Positions 47,605 to 59,144 of a stretch of DNA of 64,000 bases are shown here, piece after piece. Source of the stretch: Strobilurus pachycystidiatus. Lineage: Eukaryota; Basidiomycota; Agaricomycetes; Agaricales; Physalacriaceae. The stretch is from contig JAHLMK010000004.1 of NCBI GenBank assembly GCA_019915135.1, positions 1,798,001 through 1,862,000 of the forward strand, in the 5' to 3' direction. A program made the translations under genes and the position numbers. The notes below the pieces were generated by a model, which had not been told where the DNA came from, made no database searches, and worked only from the letters and a program-made list of their open reading frames with translations. How positions within the stretch are numbered: position 1 is the stretch's first letter; every line of letters starts with the position of its first letter.

Positions 47605-49770
47605 ATGTCCGCTCGTACGTCTTGTCTATGTTTCTTAAAGATGATCCAACTGAACACATCTGTAGCGATAGCTACTGCTGAGGAAGCAGTCTTCGACGCT
47701 TGGAGTTCCCCAGAGGCAATCAAAGCATGGTGGGCTACCCCCGAACAAGCATTCTTCCACCGGTAAGATACCGATGGGGCTCAGATGCAGCTATAGCTAA
47801 TACGCCCGTAGTCCATACTCAGCTGGTAATGCCTCGCGCCAATCCAGTTGAACTATTCCAAACTTATCTCCCCTAGAACTCGTCGCCTCTCTGCGTAATC
47901 CCATCCCGGATTCATCAGCCTCCTCAGTCCAAGGCCGCAAGCTACGCACCATCTTCAAGAAGCATCAGGCCGCCGGGACAGCCTCTCTTACCATAGGTGC
48001 ACCGGACCCCATCACAAGCCATGTCATGGCCGACTTGAGATATGAGACTGTCTACGTTTCTGGCGCTGTCTGTTCGCTCACAGACACCACTACACTGGAG
48101 TTTGGAGCTGACATGGCCGACTACACGTGAGCCTTCTCTTAAGACGCGTTGAAATCCACTCATTCGCGACTTTCGGTAGATACGACACTGGTTAGTGACA
48201 ACGTCTTCTGCAAGACGCGTCCCGACTCAAATGATACAGTTCCGAGGAAGGTCGCCCAGCTTTACCGTTCCCAAGTTCTTCACACCCGAATCAACAACTT
48301 CCTGAAATACAAGAAGGATCCTCGTGCCACCGACATCGACTATATGGTCCCATTGATCGCAGACGCTGACACCGGCCATGGAAATGCGACGGCGGTAAGT
48401 TTCAGGTGTTCCAATGATCAACAGCAATATTCATACCTATCTCAGAACATGAAGCTGGCCAAACTTTTTGTCGAAGCGGGAGCTGCAGCGATGTAAGTGC
48501 GTTTTGTCTTCGACTCGTCCGATGCTCAAATGCTCTCAGCCATCTCGACGACCAAGTCCCAGGTATGAGTGTCTTGCTCATCGTTTCTGACTACAGCCTG
48601 ACGATCAAACTCAGGAACAAAGAAGACTGGTGCAAAGACTGCTGGACGCGTCTTGGTCCCGGTCAGCGAGCTGGTGAACCGATTGCTCGCACTCAAGTTT
48701 CAATTCGATGTGATGGGTACGTCCTATCCGAAACTATGGCGACCCACACCTATCGACGCGTCACACTCAAGGTTCCGACTGTGTGATCATTCAGCGCACC
48801 GATGCTGAGACCGCCGGATACATCACCTCCACCATTGACGCGCGCGACAGGCCCTTCATCCTTGGCTGCACCAAACATAACCTTTCGGACTCTCTCGTAG
48901 CAACCATCGCCGAAGCCGCTTCTTTGTCTGACGCTACCGACGCTTCTTGCGGAAAAGCCGAAGACGCATGGGTCGCCTCCGCTTCGCTTGCCACTCTTGA
49001 CGAAACAGTGGCGAAGGCCGCCACACCCGAGATATACGCGGAGTACCTCGCGAAGAGCAAGGACAAGACCGTCGCCCAGGCTTCACGGATCGCGAAAGAG
49101 ATGGGAATACAGTTCTTCTGGGACTGTGAAGCGTCAAGAAGCCGTGAGGGTTGGTACAGGTACCGCGGAAACATCGACTCCGCCATTATGCGCAGCGTGG
49201 CCTGCAATAATTATGCAGAGTGAGTTCAAATTTTCATTCCGCTGATTGTGCTCCAGCTGACCGCGAACTTTTGCTAGTATGCTCTGGACCAGGCGAGTCA
49301 TTTTGTTTTTACACGAAGTTGCCTGCTTCTAAACGCGACACAACGTCAGGACACCAGCTACTGTTGAAGCCGACCTAGAGAAGTACGCCTTTGAGGTGAG
49401 GAAGCAATGCGGAGCAGACAAGTGGCTTGGGTACAACTTGGCCATGGATGTCAAAGGCAGTGGTGTGTACACATCCCCTTTGGGTGTATGTCACCCAGCT
49501 TACATTCTTTCAGACGAAGAGATCAAATCCTTCACCGCCAAACTCGGAAAGCTGGGTTATGTTTGGCAGTTCTTGCCCCTCGCTGGGCTGTCTGCTTTGG
49601 CCGTCGGAGTCGAGCGAGGTGCCCGCGCCATCCGTGATGAGGGCATTCTCGGTCTGATGAAGGAGGTTTATGAACCTGGTAAGAAGGCAGACGTGTCCGT
49701 TCTTGGGGTCACCTGGAAGGGTGGGGACTTGAGCGATGCATCGGTCGCTGCAGCGACGTTGAAACTTTGA
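47605..49770 (+). CDS. isocitrate-lyase-like protein lacking the KKCGH motif
   Basis: Twelve exons join in phase to 530 aa: 47605-47614, 47666-47762, 47812-47825, 47877-48126, 48180-48190, 48240-48394, 48446-48492, 48540-48562, 48615-48716, 48772-49219, 49278-49292 and 49350-49770. It belongs to the ICL/PEP mutase superfamily: LRYETVYVSGAV, VPLIADADTGHGNATA, HLDDQVPGTKKTGAKTAGR, VLVPVSELVNRLLALKF, QRTDAETAGYI and PFILGCT are in order. In true isocitrate and methylisocitrate lyases the loop reads KKCGH; here it is KKTGA (about 205-209), so the catalytic Cys and His are gone. The C-terminus is also shortened. It may catalyse a different reaction or be non-enzymatic. Intron 11 uses a GC donor. 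A further 51-nt in-frame intron at about 49463-49513 is possible. Confidence 0.85.
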
Positions 49771-50010
49771 GGGACGTATCGGCTGTGTAGCATGTTCTGA
49801 ACAACAGAATGCTCTGAAATACCAACTTTGAACATTTGCCGTCCCACTAGCCATGATAGACAAGGTGCTGAGACATTCTTTCCTTTGAATCACAAGTATT
49901 CAAAGAGCGGCGAGTTCGCATACTTCACTAGCTCTGATTCTGATACTCATGAACAAAATTAACGAGAGGTGTTTGCACTTTACAACTTCAACTATTCATT
50001 CGAGAGAGAT
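49771..50010. other. short convergent intergenic
   Basis: 240 bp between the stop codons of the lyase-like and aldolase genes. No gene is seen. Confidence 0.5.
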
Positions 50011-51229
50011 CTACTGTATTCTCTCATTCATTTCCGCCATCATCTTGCTCTGGGCTTTCATCCCATTGAATAGATGTACAATGTCACGTCCAGCCATCAA
50101 GTACCTAGAATGAGTTAAGCCGCGTTCGAAGAGGACGTGGAGGCCTATCTTACCGAATGCATGGGTACTTCTTTGTCAAGTATTCCATCTGGTCTGGTCT
50201 CGTCTCAAGTCCACCAAGGCCCACGAAACGCTTCACTCCGGACGCAGCTGTAGCGGCATCGGCAGCAGCGGCGACTTTCGCGACGGCGTCGAGGAAGATT
50301 GGATTGTCATACTCTCCAGGTATGTCGAGGCTGAATATGGCGGTCAGTACAACTCGAAGAAAATGTCAGAAGAGCGACTGACTCTACGCAAAGATCACCA
50401 CATCCAACGAGAAGACAGTCTATGCCTTCTACAGCGGCGATGGCTCTGAACCAACAATGTTAGTCATGCCAAGTTACGGTAGACTTGGACGTACTCGACG
50501 TTATCGAGACCTTCTTTGGTCTCAATCATGGGCATAATGATTGTGGTGTCGTTTGACACCTTTGAGACGGCCTTGAAGTGGATACCGGTCGCATATTGGG
50601 TGATCGCGTTGAGCTATGAAGCTTCAGAGTCTGGATTATGAAGTAATGAATGGGACAATTACCATGGTCATACTTCGGTGGCCCTACATGAACAGTGAGC
50701 TTTATCGACCATGATGGAGGAAAGACAAACAATGGGAGGGTATTTTGCAGCCGCGACTGTAGCCTTAGCGGCTTCGACGGTAGAGACATGGGGAACCTGA
50801 GTGTATATGTGAGAAAGCATGGGTAGAAGATGGCCAATACGACATACGATGACGGCTTGAGCGCCGGAGTCAAGACTTCTCGAAATCCATTCTGGTGAGT
50901 TGGTAGGAACAACTACCATAGGTGTGATTCTGAACGCGATCAATCAATTGAAAACGACAGGTACGTCGCGGATGTCCGTACCCAACGTTCAAGCAGGCTG
51001 TACAGACAGCGCTGGCAGTCTCCAGCCCAGTAGCAGAGTGCTCCAAGTTCATGAGGATAGCGTGGTAGCCCGCGCGTTGGGCCAGTAGTGCCATCTCAGT
51101 GGACAAGCAGATCCGGAGTCCTAGAGAGGTGGCGATCTGACCAGCCTCCATGCGCTGTTTGACCAAGTTGGGTCGCACGACGGCGAGCGCTTGTTGCATG
51201 TCGGCTTCGGTTGCTGCTGAGGGGGCCAT
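50011..51229 (-). CDS. HpcH/HpaI-type aldolase
   Basis: The family comprises metal-dependent class II pyruvate aldolases and citrate-lyase-like enzymes. Eight exons join in phase to 289 aa: 51229-50982, 50929-50848, 50796-50731, 50683-50663, 50613-50495, 50445-50383, 50330-50154 and 50104-50011. Visible features are AGYHAILMNLEHSATGLET with the catalytic-type Glu63/His64, SGAQAVIVPHVSTVEAAKA, TTIIMPMIETKEGLDNVEA with the metal-binding Glu, and LLVGCGDLCVDLDIPGEYD with the metal-binding Asp. The block that normally reads VRVP (Arg binds pyruvate in E. coli HpaI) is VVVP here. The end RYLMAGRDIVHLFNGM fits the family. It faces the ICL-like gene and lies next to an anion-type MFS symporter. Confidence 0.88.
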
Positions 51230-51595
51230 GGGAATGTTTCGGTGTGATTCAAGGCGAGTGCAAAAGCGAGCGGAATCGACCTGAATGTTTTTCCCATTCT
51301 GAAGGAGAGGCAGTAGTTATCTATGACGAGAGAGATAGGTATCCCGCCTCCTCCGCCAGTGGCAAAAACATATTGCGTCTCCGCCGATCGCGCCACGCTT
51401 ATTTTTTCTTCATTCATATCGCGTGCCTGTTACCATTTCGGCATCTTCCGCCAGCTTCCGTCGACGGTGCGAGGCGGCGATCATCCTCCGCCTCTTTGAA
51501 ATTTACAGATAAGGTCCAGCTGGCTTCCTTCAAAACCAGTATGGAGTGGGATCTTCCAGAGCCGCGGGCATTCCACATCACCTCCTCTGTCCACC
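51230..51595. promoter_or_regulatory. divergent promoter region aldolase / MFS symporter
   Basis: 366 bp between the start codons of the aldolase gene and the allantoate-type transporter gene. This could allow joint control, but no specific site is recognised. Confidence 0.4.
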
Positions 51596-54015
51596 ATGGG
51601 TTTCGGTTCTGACAAGACACCCGCTGACAAGGTCGCGCCGCCTCCTTCCTCTGAAGGCCAGAATGTCTCCTTGGGCAAGAAGGTACTGGTGGTTACTTTG
51701 CACCTCGTATTCATCCACTCATGAGTGCGAACAGATGCTGTATTACATGTGGGACTCGGACCAGCATCTCAAGTCACCCGAAGAGCGACACCTGCTTCGG
51801 AAACTCGACGCTGGTATCCTGCTATGCGCGTGCTTGGGATGGGTAAGTCTGAGCAACTGACTTTGCCTATTCGTTGACTCATGACCCTCCAGTTCATGAA
51901 ATACATTGAGTACGATCTCTGACTACTCGACGTCAACCTCCTTTCTAACTCTGCACGTTCAGTCAAGCCAACCTGTCTAATGCATGTAAGCGTTTCGTGG
52001 CTTCTTTTCTCGATGGCAGCTGACAACAACCGTAGACGTATCTGGTATGAAGGTTCGCAGAGTTTTGTCCGTGCGCCGAACAACGCGTATTGAAACGCTA
52101 TGACTCTAGGAAGACCTGGACATCCAGGGAAATGAATACACGTACATGCAAAGTCAGTCCTAGATTTTTCTGCAGTGTCCTCGAGTGTTGCTGACCTCTA
52201 TCCCAGCGACCTACATTGTTGGGTTCGCCATCATGCAAATCCCTTCTTCGTGGATCGCCCTCAAGGTTCGCCCGTCCTGGTGGCTCTTTGCCTGTGAGAT
52301 CGGTTGGGGTACATTTACGTCAGTCACTTCTCATACGACAGAGATAGAGGTAATACTGACACAGTGAACTAGCTTCGCACAAGCCGGAGCCAGGAATGCA
52401 CAGATGATGTACTTTTTCCGGTAAGATTTCGTGCTGACGCGACGAACACCTTTGTAAAGTTCACATCATCGTTCAGCTTCATGGTCGGTTTCTTCGAGTC
52501 TGCTTTCTCGCCAGTCATTATCTTCCTCCTTGGATCGTGGTGTACGCGCGCGCACCTTTTTCGTAGTATGGCACTGACCTTGACCTCTAGACACGAAGCC
52601 CGAGCTGGCAAAGCGTGTCGCGATGTGAGCAGACTTTCGTTTCCTTACTCATACACGAAATCTAATGGCTTTGGACAGTTGGCATCTCACGGGTTTCATA
52701 GGCTCCGCTTGTAGCGGTTTCCTTCAAGCCGCCATCTACCATTCCATGGGCGGTCTGCAAGGACTAGCTGGTTGGAGGTGCGTTGAAGCATCTTGCGCAC
52801 ATTCAACTACTGACCGCCGCTTGAACTTTAGGTGGCTGTATATCATCTGCGGCATCATGACTATACCTGTTGCTTTCCTCTGCTTGTTCGTTCTTCCCGA
52901 TTATCCCGAGACCTGTCCGTCGTGTCATTCTCTTTCCGCTGCGAATAGCTGACCCGTCCTCATCAGGCAAGGTGTGGTACATCACCGAGGAGGAGCGTCT
53001 GATGGCTGTCCGTCGCTGCGCAAACGCCGGTCGGGTTGAAATCGGCGGTCTCATGAACTGGGCGTTCTTCAAGAGAATCTTAACCAAGTGGAGGTTCTGG
53101 ATGCTCATCCTTGCGTACATCTTCTATGGCAGCTCTTGCCAGGCGAATAGTTATTTTGCCATTTACCTCAGTACGATCCTGCCACTTCTGGGCATTATGC
53201 AAGGCTGACTATCCCCGCAGAGTTCATGGGATACTCTGTGAATTCCCGAAACATCATCCCAGCTTGTGCGCAGCTCGTCTCGGCTCTCACTGTGTTCCTC
53301 TGGGTACGTCCTCTCGACGTAGATATCATTCTGCCGCGAATCTCATGTGGCAACAGGGTTTCGGTTCTGACCTTACTCGCAACCGTTTCTGGTGGATTGT
53401 CCTTCCTTTGGTATGTTGCCAGTTTTGTTCGAAGGTATGGTACTGACGAAGATTGTAGATCTTCATCCAGTGGTCAGGAAACGCCATCCTGGCCATATAC
53501 CCTGCCAATGAGAAGGCTCGATTCGCGGCTTTCTTCATCATTGCTGGAGAATATATCAGTAAGCAACTCTCTTGCGCTGAATGACTTGCTTGCTGACCTA
53601 CGTTCGTAGCTTGCGTGTTCTGGACGTGGGCGAACGAGATCTGCGCCGAGAATGCTGAAGAGCGTGCCATTACCATCGCTGCTATGAACGGATTCTTCTA
53701 CGCCTTCAGTACGCGCGCTCTGCTACTGTATAACCTCATTTGATGCTCACCGCCTCAACAGATGCTTGGATTCCCAACGTCATCTTCCAACAGACCCAGG
53801 GTCCCACATGGCGCCGCGGTTTCCCCACAACGTGGGCGTTCGGTGTTGCCGCCGTCATTTGCGTCTTCATCATCCAGTTCTTCCACAACCGGGAGATGGC
53901 CAACAAGCAGGAGCTGGCGAAGAGAGAAGTCGAGTCACAGACAGATTCCGAAGATGTGAAGGAAAAGGGTGACTTGGTCTCCGTTGCACTCGCTCCGACT
54001 GTCCCTTCGCTTTAG
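51596..54015 (+). CDS. MFS transporter, Dal5/allantoate-pantothenate (anion:cation symporter) family
   Basis: The gene starts MGFGSDKTPADKVAPPP and is split by more than ten short introns. Joined segments read LRKLDAGILLCACLGWFMKY, IDQANLSNAYVSGMKEDLDI, NEYTYMQTTYIVGFAIMQIP and FMVGFFESAFSPVIIFLLGS, all classic Dal5/Fen2/Liz1 blocks. Next come SGFLQAAIYHSMGGLQGLAG, WRWLYIICGIMTIPVAF, SGKVWYITEEERLMAVRRC, and the late block AITIAAMNGFFYAF with IPNVIFQQTQGPTWRRGFP. The C-terminal tail is charged and cytosolic. The family imports organic anions such as allantoate, ureidosuccinate, pantothenate, nicotinate or dicarboxylates. Its place beside the aldolase suggests an organic-acid substrate, which is inference. 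Confidence 0.88.
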
Positions 54016-54315
54016 AGTCATGATGCGTGTTTTGTAGTAATGGCAGAGACCTTTTGACACTGGGTACCGATTGAACACAAGCGCCTGAACTGAGCATTTG
54101 CAGCCCTCAGCTTCTGGTCAAGTCTTCGCATCGATCCGCGGTCTAAGCCTGTGCCAGGCGAGATATCGGCCAAGGGATATAAAGCTCGATTCAATTCTGT
54201 CTCTTATGCAGCAGTTCGAGTGGCCCCGACTGTCTGACGGTCAGACGAAGGGGATCGTTAGGAGAAGTAATCTTCAACAACGAGGTTAACAAGACAGCCC
54301 TACTGATTGAAATGC

Positions 54316-54946
54316 CTATCCCGCAGCCTGGAGAATCCTCCGGACCTCCGTGAAGTCTGCGTAGACTTCAACTTTGGAAGCCTTGATTTCCTGCGGTTCA
54401 CACTAGTCGAAATGAGTTCATAGTTCCGATTGTTTGGGGATACGAAGACTAACCTCGGCGTCCTGGATCGTCAACAAAGTTATCGATTGGATAGTCGCAA
54501 TCTCCCGCGTGAAACCGAACTCGTAGGTCACTGTGCTGAAAATTATTATGCGATTACCAACGAACAGCACTGTAATTTGTTGGTGTGGAGCCACGCGACT
54601 AGGATAGGTCAACTTACGCTCCTTGGTGCTGTAACAGGTGTCAGTAGTCGCTTGAAAAGGCGACCCAGTCGACCACTGACTCATGTTTCATCGACTTCAA
54701 GGGCTTAAAGAAGGACGAGGAGAAGGCATTCCAACCGTCGTGACCGAAGACTGGCGGAGTATTAGCGAAGACAAGGGTCACATCTCGGGCAAGGTAGTCC
54801 TGAGCGGTTTGGATATAGTCTAGCCTGTCGAGAGACGCGTAGAACTTCATCTGACATGAGCAGCAAGCACGATGATAGACATCCGAGGCCACTACCTTTG
54901 CAGTCCAGTCTTCCAATGCTTGGCTTGACACAGAAAACGTGGCCAT
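54316..54946 (-). CDS. SnoaL/NTF2-like small protein
   Basis: Five exons, 54946-54896, 54850-54665, 54628-54618, 54535-54454 and 54390-54316, join in phase to 134 aa. The pattern fits the NTF2-like fold: ALEDWTAKMKFYASLDRLDY at the first helix, then IQTAQDYLARDVTLVFANTP followed by PVFGHDGWNAF, and beta strands ATVTYEFGFTREIATIQSIT and EEIKASKVEVYADFTEVRRI. Exon 3 is only 11 nt and the intron before it is 36 nt, so that joint is less sure. Members of the fold are cyclases, hydratases or binding proteins; no specific role can be set. Confidence 0.7.
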
Positions 54947-55197
54947 GAGATGATACAAAAGCGGGGTGGTCGGTAGCACTCGTGCAACTAGCTTTCTTAT
55001 GAATAGTTTCACGACAGCGGAGCGGCTTTGTTGGGACAAGATCGACAGCAATCCTGATGCCCTTCATAAGTTTGCGAGCATATGTGGTGCTTGCCTGAGT
55101 TGATGTACAGCCCGAACGATTAAAACGAAAAGTTTATTAAAATGATACCTAAGAAAGGATTAGCTGCGTCAAATTGAGGCAGACAAGTCACGGACCA

Positions 55198-55764
55198 CTA
55201 CCAGAACTCTCTGCGTTTCTGCCGAATGGCCACCACAAGCTGGTGTCTCTCGCTCCATTTCTCCCTCTCCTTCTGGTGTGTCTCGTCCCGCTTTCTAAGT
55301 AGCGCTTTCCGCTTGCTACTTTTCAAAGACGCAACAAGGCCGACAAAGTTCTGCGAGACTTTGAACATTTTGGCAATCTTTCCTCGGCTGTATCCCTCCG
55401 GATTTGACCGCCTCAGTGTCCGTATCTCCTCGATAGCTTCCTCCGAAATATGATTCCGCTTAGGTGTAAATTTGTCCTTGCTCGGTCGCGAAGGCGGCGG
55501 CAAAGGAGCGCTAGACCGCGGCGTTTGCGGCCGGAGTAGTGGTGATACCGGATTGGAGGTGAGTGAAAATGGGGAAGGAGCGGTCGGGGGAGGTCGGTGG
55601 ATAAAAGTGAGCTCGTCGGAGAGCGGGGTGACTACTGCTTTTGGGTTGGCGACGAGCGGGTCGGGCGCACGGTACGGAGGGCGCTCCGAGGTTCCCGGCT
55701 TCGGGCGGGGCCAGCGCGTGGCATAGCAGCGCGTCGCGCCGAGGGAGCGCGCCAGACGTTGCAT
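55198..55764 (-). CDS. MRPL20: mitochondrial large-subunit ribosomal protein mL58 (MRPL20)
   Basis: A single exon of 188 aa. The first 15 residues (MQRLARSLGATRCYATRWP) form a mitochondrial presequence. A Pro-rich linker follows. The conserved C-terminal half has EEIRTLRRSNPEGYSRGKIA, then KMFKVSQNFVGLVASLKSSK and a basic helix KRDETHQKEREKWSERHQLV, ending RQKRREFW. This is the fungal MRPL20/mL58 pattern (SRxKIAKxFxVSxxFV). Two downstream genes, COX5A and the KHE protein, are also mitochondrial. Confidence 0.9.
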   Translation of the reverse strand: MQRLARSLGATRCYATRWPRPKPGTSERPPYRAPDPLVANPKAVVTPLSDELTFIHRPPPTAPSPFSLTSNPVSPLLRPQTPRSSAPLPPPSRPSKDKFTPKRNHISEEAIEEIRTLRRSNPEGYSRGKIAKMFKVSQNFVGLVASLKSSKRKALLRKRDETHQKEREKWSERHQLVVAIRQKRREFW

Positions 55765-57606
55765 GATGGAGCAAAAGACAAAAGCAATGTCGTGACCGGC
55801 TCACGTAGTAACGTCACTCAAACCCTTTCAGGAAGCCACTCAACCGGAACGCAGATATTCTGTTTGACCACTTCGGCGTACTCAATGCTTCACCAGTAAT
55901 ACCAGCGACCGGACACGAATTGGACATTTGCTTATGCCAATAATTGACCCTGCGGGGCAGATGCAACATGTTTGGACTCCGGAGTACCTTGAACCTACTT
56001 GAACCCTTCCTGACTGCATGTGGAGGGACGATTATCGCGAGCAGACCACGCTCGAAATCCGCCTCAGATTCAGCGAGCTCCAGTTGCCGCTCTTCTGACT
56101 CTACAGTCAAGTATGTAACGCGCCAATGATGCTGTTTGTTCTTTGGCAGGTGTTCACGCTGCTTCTACCAGCTATTGCCTCGAATCTTGTGTCGGAAAAA
56201 TCGAAAGCTTGATACAAGGTCACGTAAGTAGGTATACAGTCGTGTAAGTCTGTAAGACGACCACCGGCCCTATAATAATCAAATCATCATTACATGACGT
56301 TTCAAGTACATATAGTGACTTTTAGGACTTATAAGTGACACAGGCTTTACAAGGACTCAGAAGTACGTATAACAGGCCCCCGTGGCAAGTGTAAAAAAAA
56401 ACAAAATGGGCGCTTGAGCGCCGCAACAGTCAATGTGCATAGTGTCAAGCAATGATATATTTGGGAGTATGTACTTCATACAAAGAGCCCACTCGTATGG
56501 GTACAGTGTTGTGTATAGTGCACCGAGATACAGCATTCAACTAAGTCAACAGTCAGTCAATCATTGAGGAAGCGTCAATAGGGATACACACAAAATGATA
56601 AACCGTCTCCCCCCGAGGAAGTGACATGTAAGCGGCGAGCAGGGCAGGAAGGACACGTACCCGGGCCACTCTATAATCTTTATACAAGACGCTAAATGTA
56701 ACATTAGCACCTTGCTAACAAGCCAGGCAAGGAAGAAAGCGCACCAAAGGATGCACCCATCTCACTGTAGCCGAGGACTATCGGAAGTTGAGTCGGTCAT
56801 CTGCTAAAGCCGCAAGCGAGGTCCGTCATTCGTTAACGAGTGAGGCGGGCAGTCGCGCCAGAATCCGCGTGTGTGATCCCGTCGCAGGCGCAAAGAAAGA
56901 TATAGCTCGAGTGACCTCGTGTAACCTCGGTGACCGGTGGCTTGTGGCTGATGGTGGTGGTTGAGGTCGAAGAAAAGTAGAGGCGACCAGTTTATATATC
57001 CAGCGTTGGAGCATTTGCGTCATCGTCTCACGGACACATACACGGCGCTCGGGATATGCTCCCGATTCAAATTTGATGCTTCACAGTGAGTGAGATCTTG
57101 AGAGGCTCTCGTGGATTGCTGGTGGATAGAACGGATAGCTATTGTGGTTGTCGGCAAGGAGTCGCATCGGTGACGTCGTTCGCGTCGGCTTCCGCGTGTA
57201 CATCCCGGATTAGGAAGGTCGCCAAACCCGCACGCTCCGCATTGGCGCGCCAGAGGTCAGCTGGTTTCTAGGCCCTTATAAGTCCTTACGGTAGCTTTGT
57301 AATTGACTTATGAGCCGCGTACAAGGTGAGTATAAACATCTTACAAGCATGTAATTAGCTAACAGGCCTTATAACAGAGATTCCATTTTTCCGACATGCA
57401 AATCCCTGGAGCAGAACGTTGGGAATACACGGGCGGCGAGAATCGGTATTACGGTCAGGCTTGCGCGGATGTAATCCTGAATGACAGAGACCCACTCCAT
57501 GCGCGGCAGTGAGCGCCCACAAAAAGCTTCATCGTTGGCCGAATGGCCCGGATTATCAAGCGCTCAAACATAAAGAGAACTCGGCGAGCCTACTCTCGTG
57601 CACATC
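55765..57606. other. 1.8 kb intergenic, AT-rich, no gene seen
   Basis: Contains several TTATAAG and GTAAG-like strings near 56220-56360 and 57260-57380, but I could not establish terminal repeats or target duplications. No frame has recognisable content. It separates mL58 (minus) from the FAD oxidoreductase (plus). Confidence 0.45.
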
Positions 57607-59144
57607 ATGAGGGAATTCCTCCCATATCTTCAATCGCAACTGTCTGAGGGTGCTCGCATCGTCTCCGCTGAGGACGACGAGTTCGAGACACTGCTCATGA
57701 GATGGAGTGACATTGACAAGAAGCTACCTGCGGCGGTGGTGCTTGTCGCGACAGAGGATGATGTTGCTACGACTGTATGTGCTTCTGGTCTTGCGTCTTC
57801 CCAAAGCTCAAGTTTTCACGCGATGACTATCCAGGTGTTCTACGCTCGCGCTCATGGCATACGTTTCGTACCAAAGTCAGGCGGCCATAGCTTGTATTCG
57901 ACGATAAGGGGAGGAATCATCATCGACCTCAGTCAACTGGACCAAGTCACTGTCGACATCGACCAGCGATTGGTCACAGTGAAAAGCGGGGTCCTCATCA
58001 AGCAGGCCAATGATGCCTCGGCTCTAAACGATTTGTATCTTTGTGCGTTTCATTTGCATACTTCTATTCGTTACGATGTTCTTATCCAGTTTATCAGGCT
58101 TGGGAGGCATGAACACTGTTGGCGTCATCCCAATGGTTCTCGGCGGCGGTCTGAGCGCGCTCAGTGGACCCTGCGGGCCTCCAGCGTCCAATATCGTAGC
58201 CGCTACGATTGTGACCGACTCTGGCAAGTTATTGGACGTCTCCCCTACCTCCCATCCAGAATTGCTTTACGGACTTCGCGGCGCGGGCCACTTTTTCGGC
58301 ATTGTCACCTCGCTCACTCTCCAGGCTTACCCACGCAGCGTTCTCAACACTCCTGACGGATCAGTCTATAGCGGATCGATCATGTTCCCTGCTTCGCAGG
58401 CCGAGGAAGTACTGGCCATGCTCCAAACCATCTCACAAGATGAAACACAGCTGCATGCTGGGTTGTGTGTCATCACTGCTCCCCCACCTGCCCGCCAGAC
58501 CGTTATCCTTATCATGGTGTTCTTCTTTGGAACTGCCTCTCTGGCGGAGGAGTTTTACGCCCCACTCAAAGCCCTCAATCCGATGGCGTATAACTGCAGC
58601 AGTGGTCCTTTCGCACGAATGAACGATGCCGGGGAGGTGTTTGGCATGAAGGGAGGGTTCAAGCGCATGCTTGGGACGGGGCTCAAGAATATCAAGATTC
58701 AGACGTGGCTGGACATTATCGCTGTGTATGATGACTTGGTAGCGGCATGTCCGGATGCCTGTTTGGGCGGGTACGCTATTGAGTGGAGTCAAAGTCCAGT
58801 CAAGAAGGAGGCACCCGACATGGCATGGGGTCACGCAAACATCAAGATGTGGGCGGTGAGTGTTGGCCTTCATCGCTCTGCGAAGTGTTCGCTGACAATG
58901 TGCTCAGGAAACCTTAGCCTGGTACACCGAGCCATCTTCGCGAGAGCGCGTCGACCGCGCAGAGGCGGATGTCCTTGCTCTGGTAAGGAAAGAGGGAGAT
59001 CCTGAGGGAGAGGCGGTTTATGGGGACTGGACGCGCGACGAGCCTCTGGAGAGACGTTTCCCAGGAGCAGATCGGATTGCAAAGCTCAGGGAATTGAAGC
59101 GACAGTGGGATCCCGAGGGAGTGTTTACAAGGGAATTTCTCTAG
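57607..59144 (+). CDS. PCMH-type FAD-linked oxidoreductase (BBE-like)
   Basis: Four exons, 57607-57774, 57835-58042, 58098-58855 and 58908-59144, join in phase to 456 aa. The FAD-binding PCMH domain shows ARAHGIRFVPKSGGHSLYST, whose His in SGGHS is the usual covalent FAD-linked residue, then GGIIIDLSQLDQVTVDID, GVIPMVLGGGLSALSGPCG and NIVAATIVTDSGKLLDVSP, then ELLYGLRGAGHFFGIVTSLT. The C-terminal BBE-type end reads RELKRQWDPEGVFTREFL. No signal peptide is seen at the chosen start, unlike many secreted fungal members, so it may act inside the cell. Such enzymes oxidise sugars, alkaloids or secondary metabolites; the substrate is unknown. Confidence 0.9.

Noticed and set aside
56220..57380. possible large element bounded by TTATAAG-rich ends
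   Set aside because: Similar strings occur at both sides but I could not align proper terminal inverted repeats or a target duplication.
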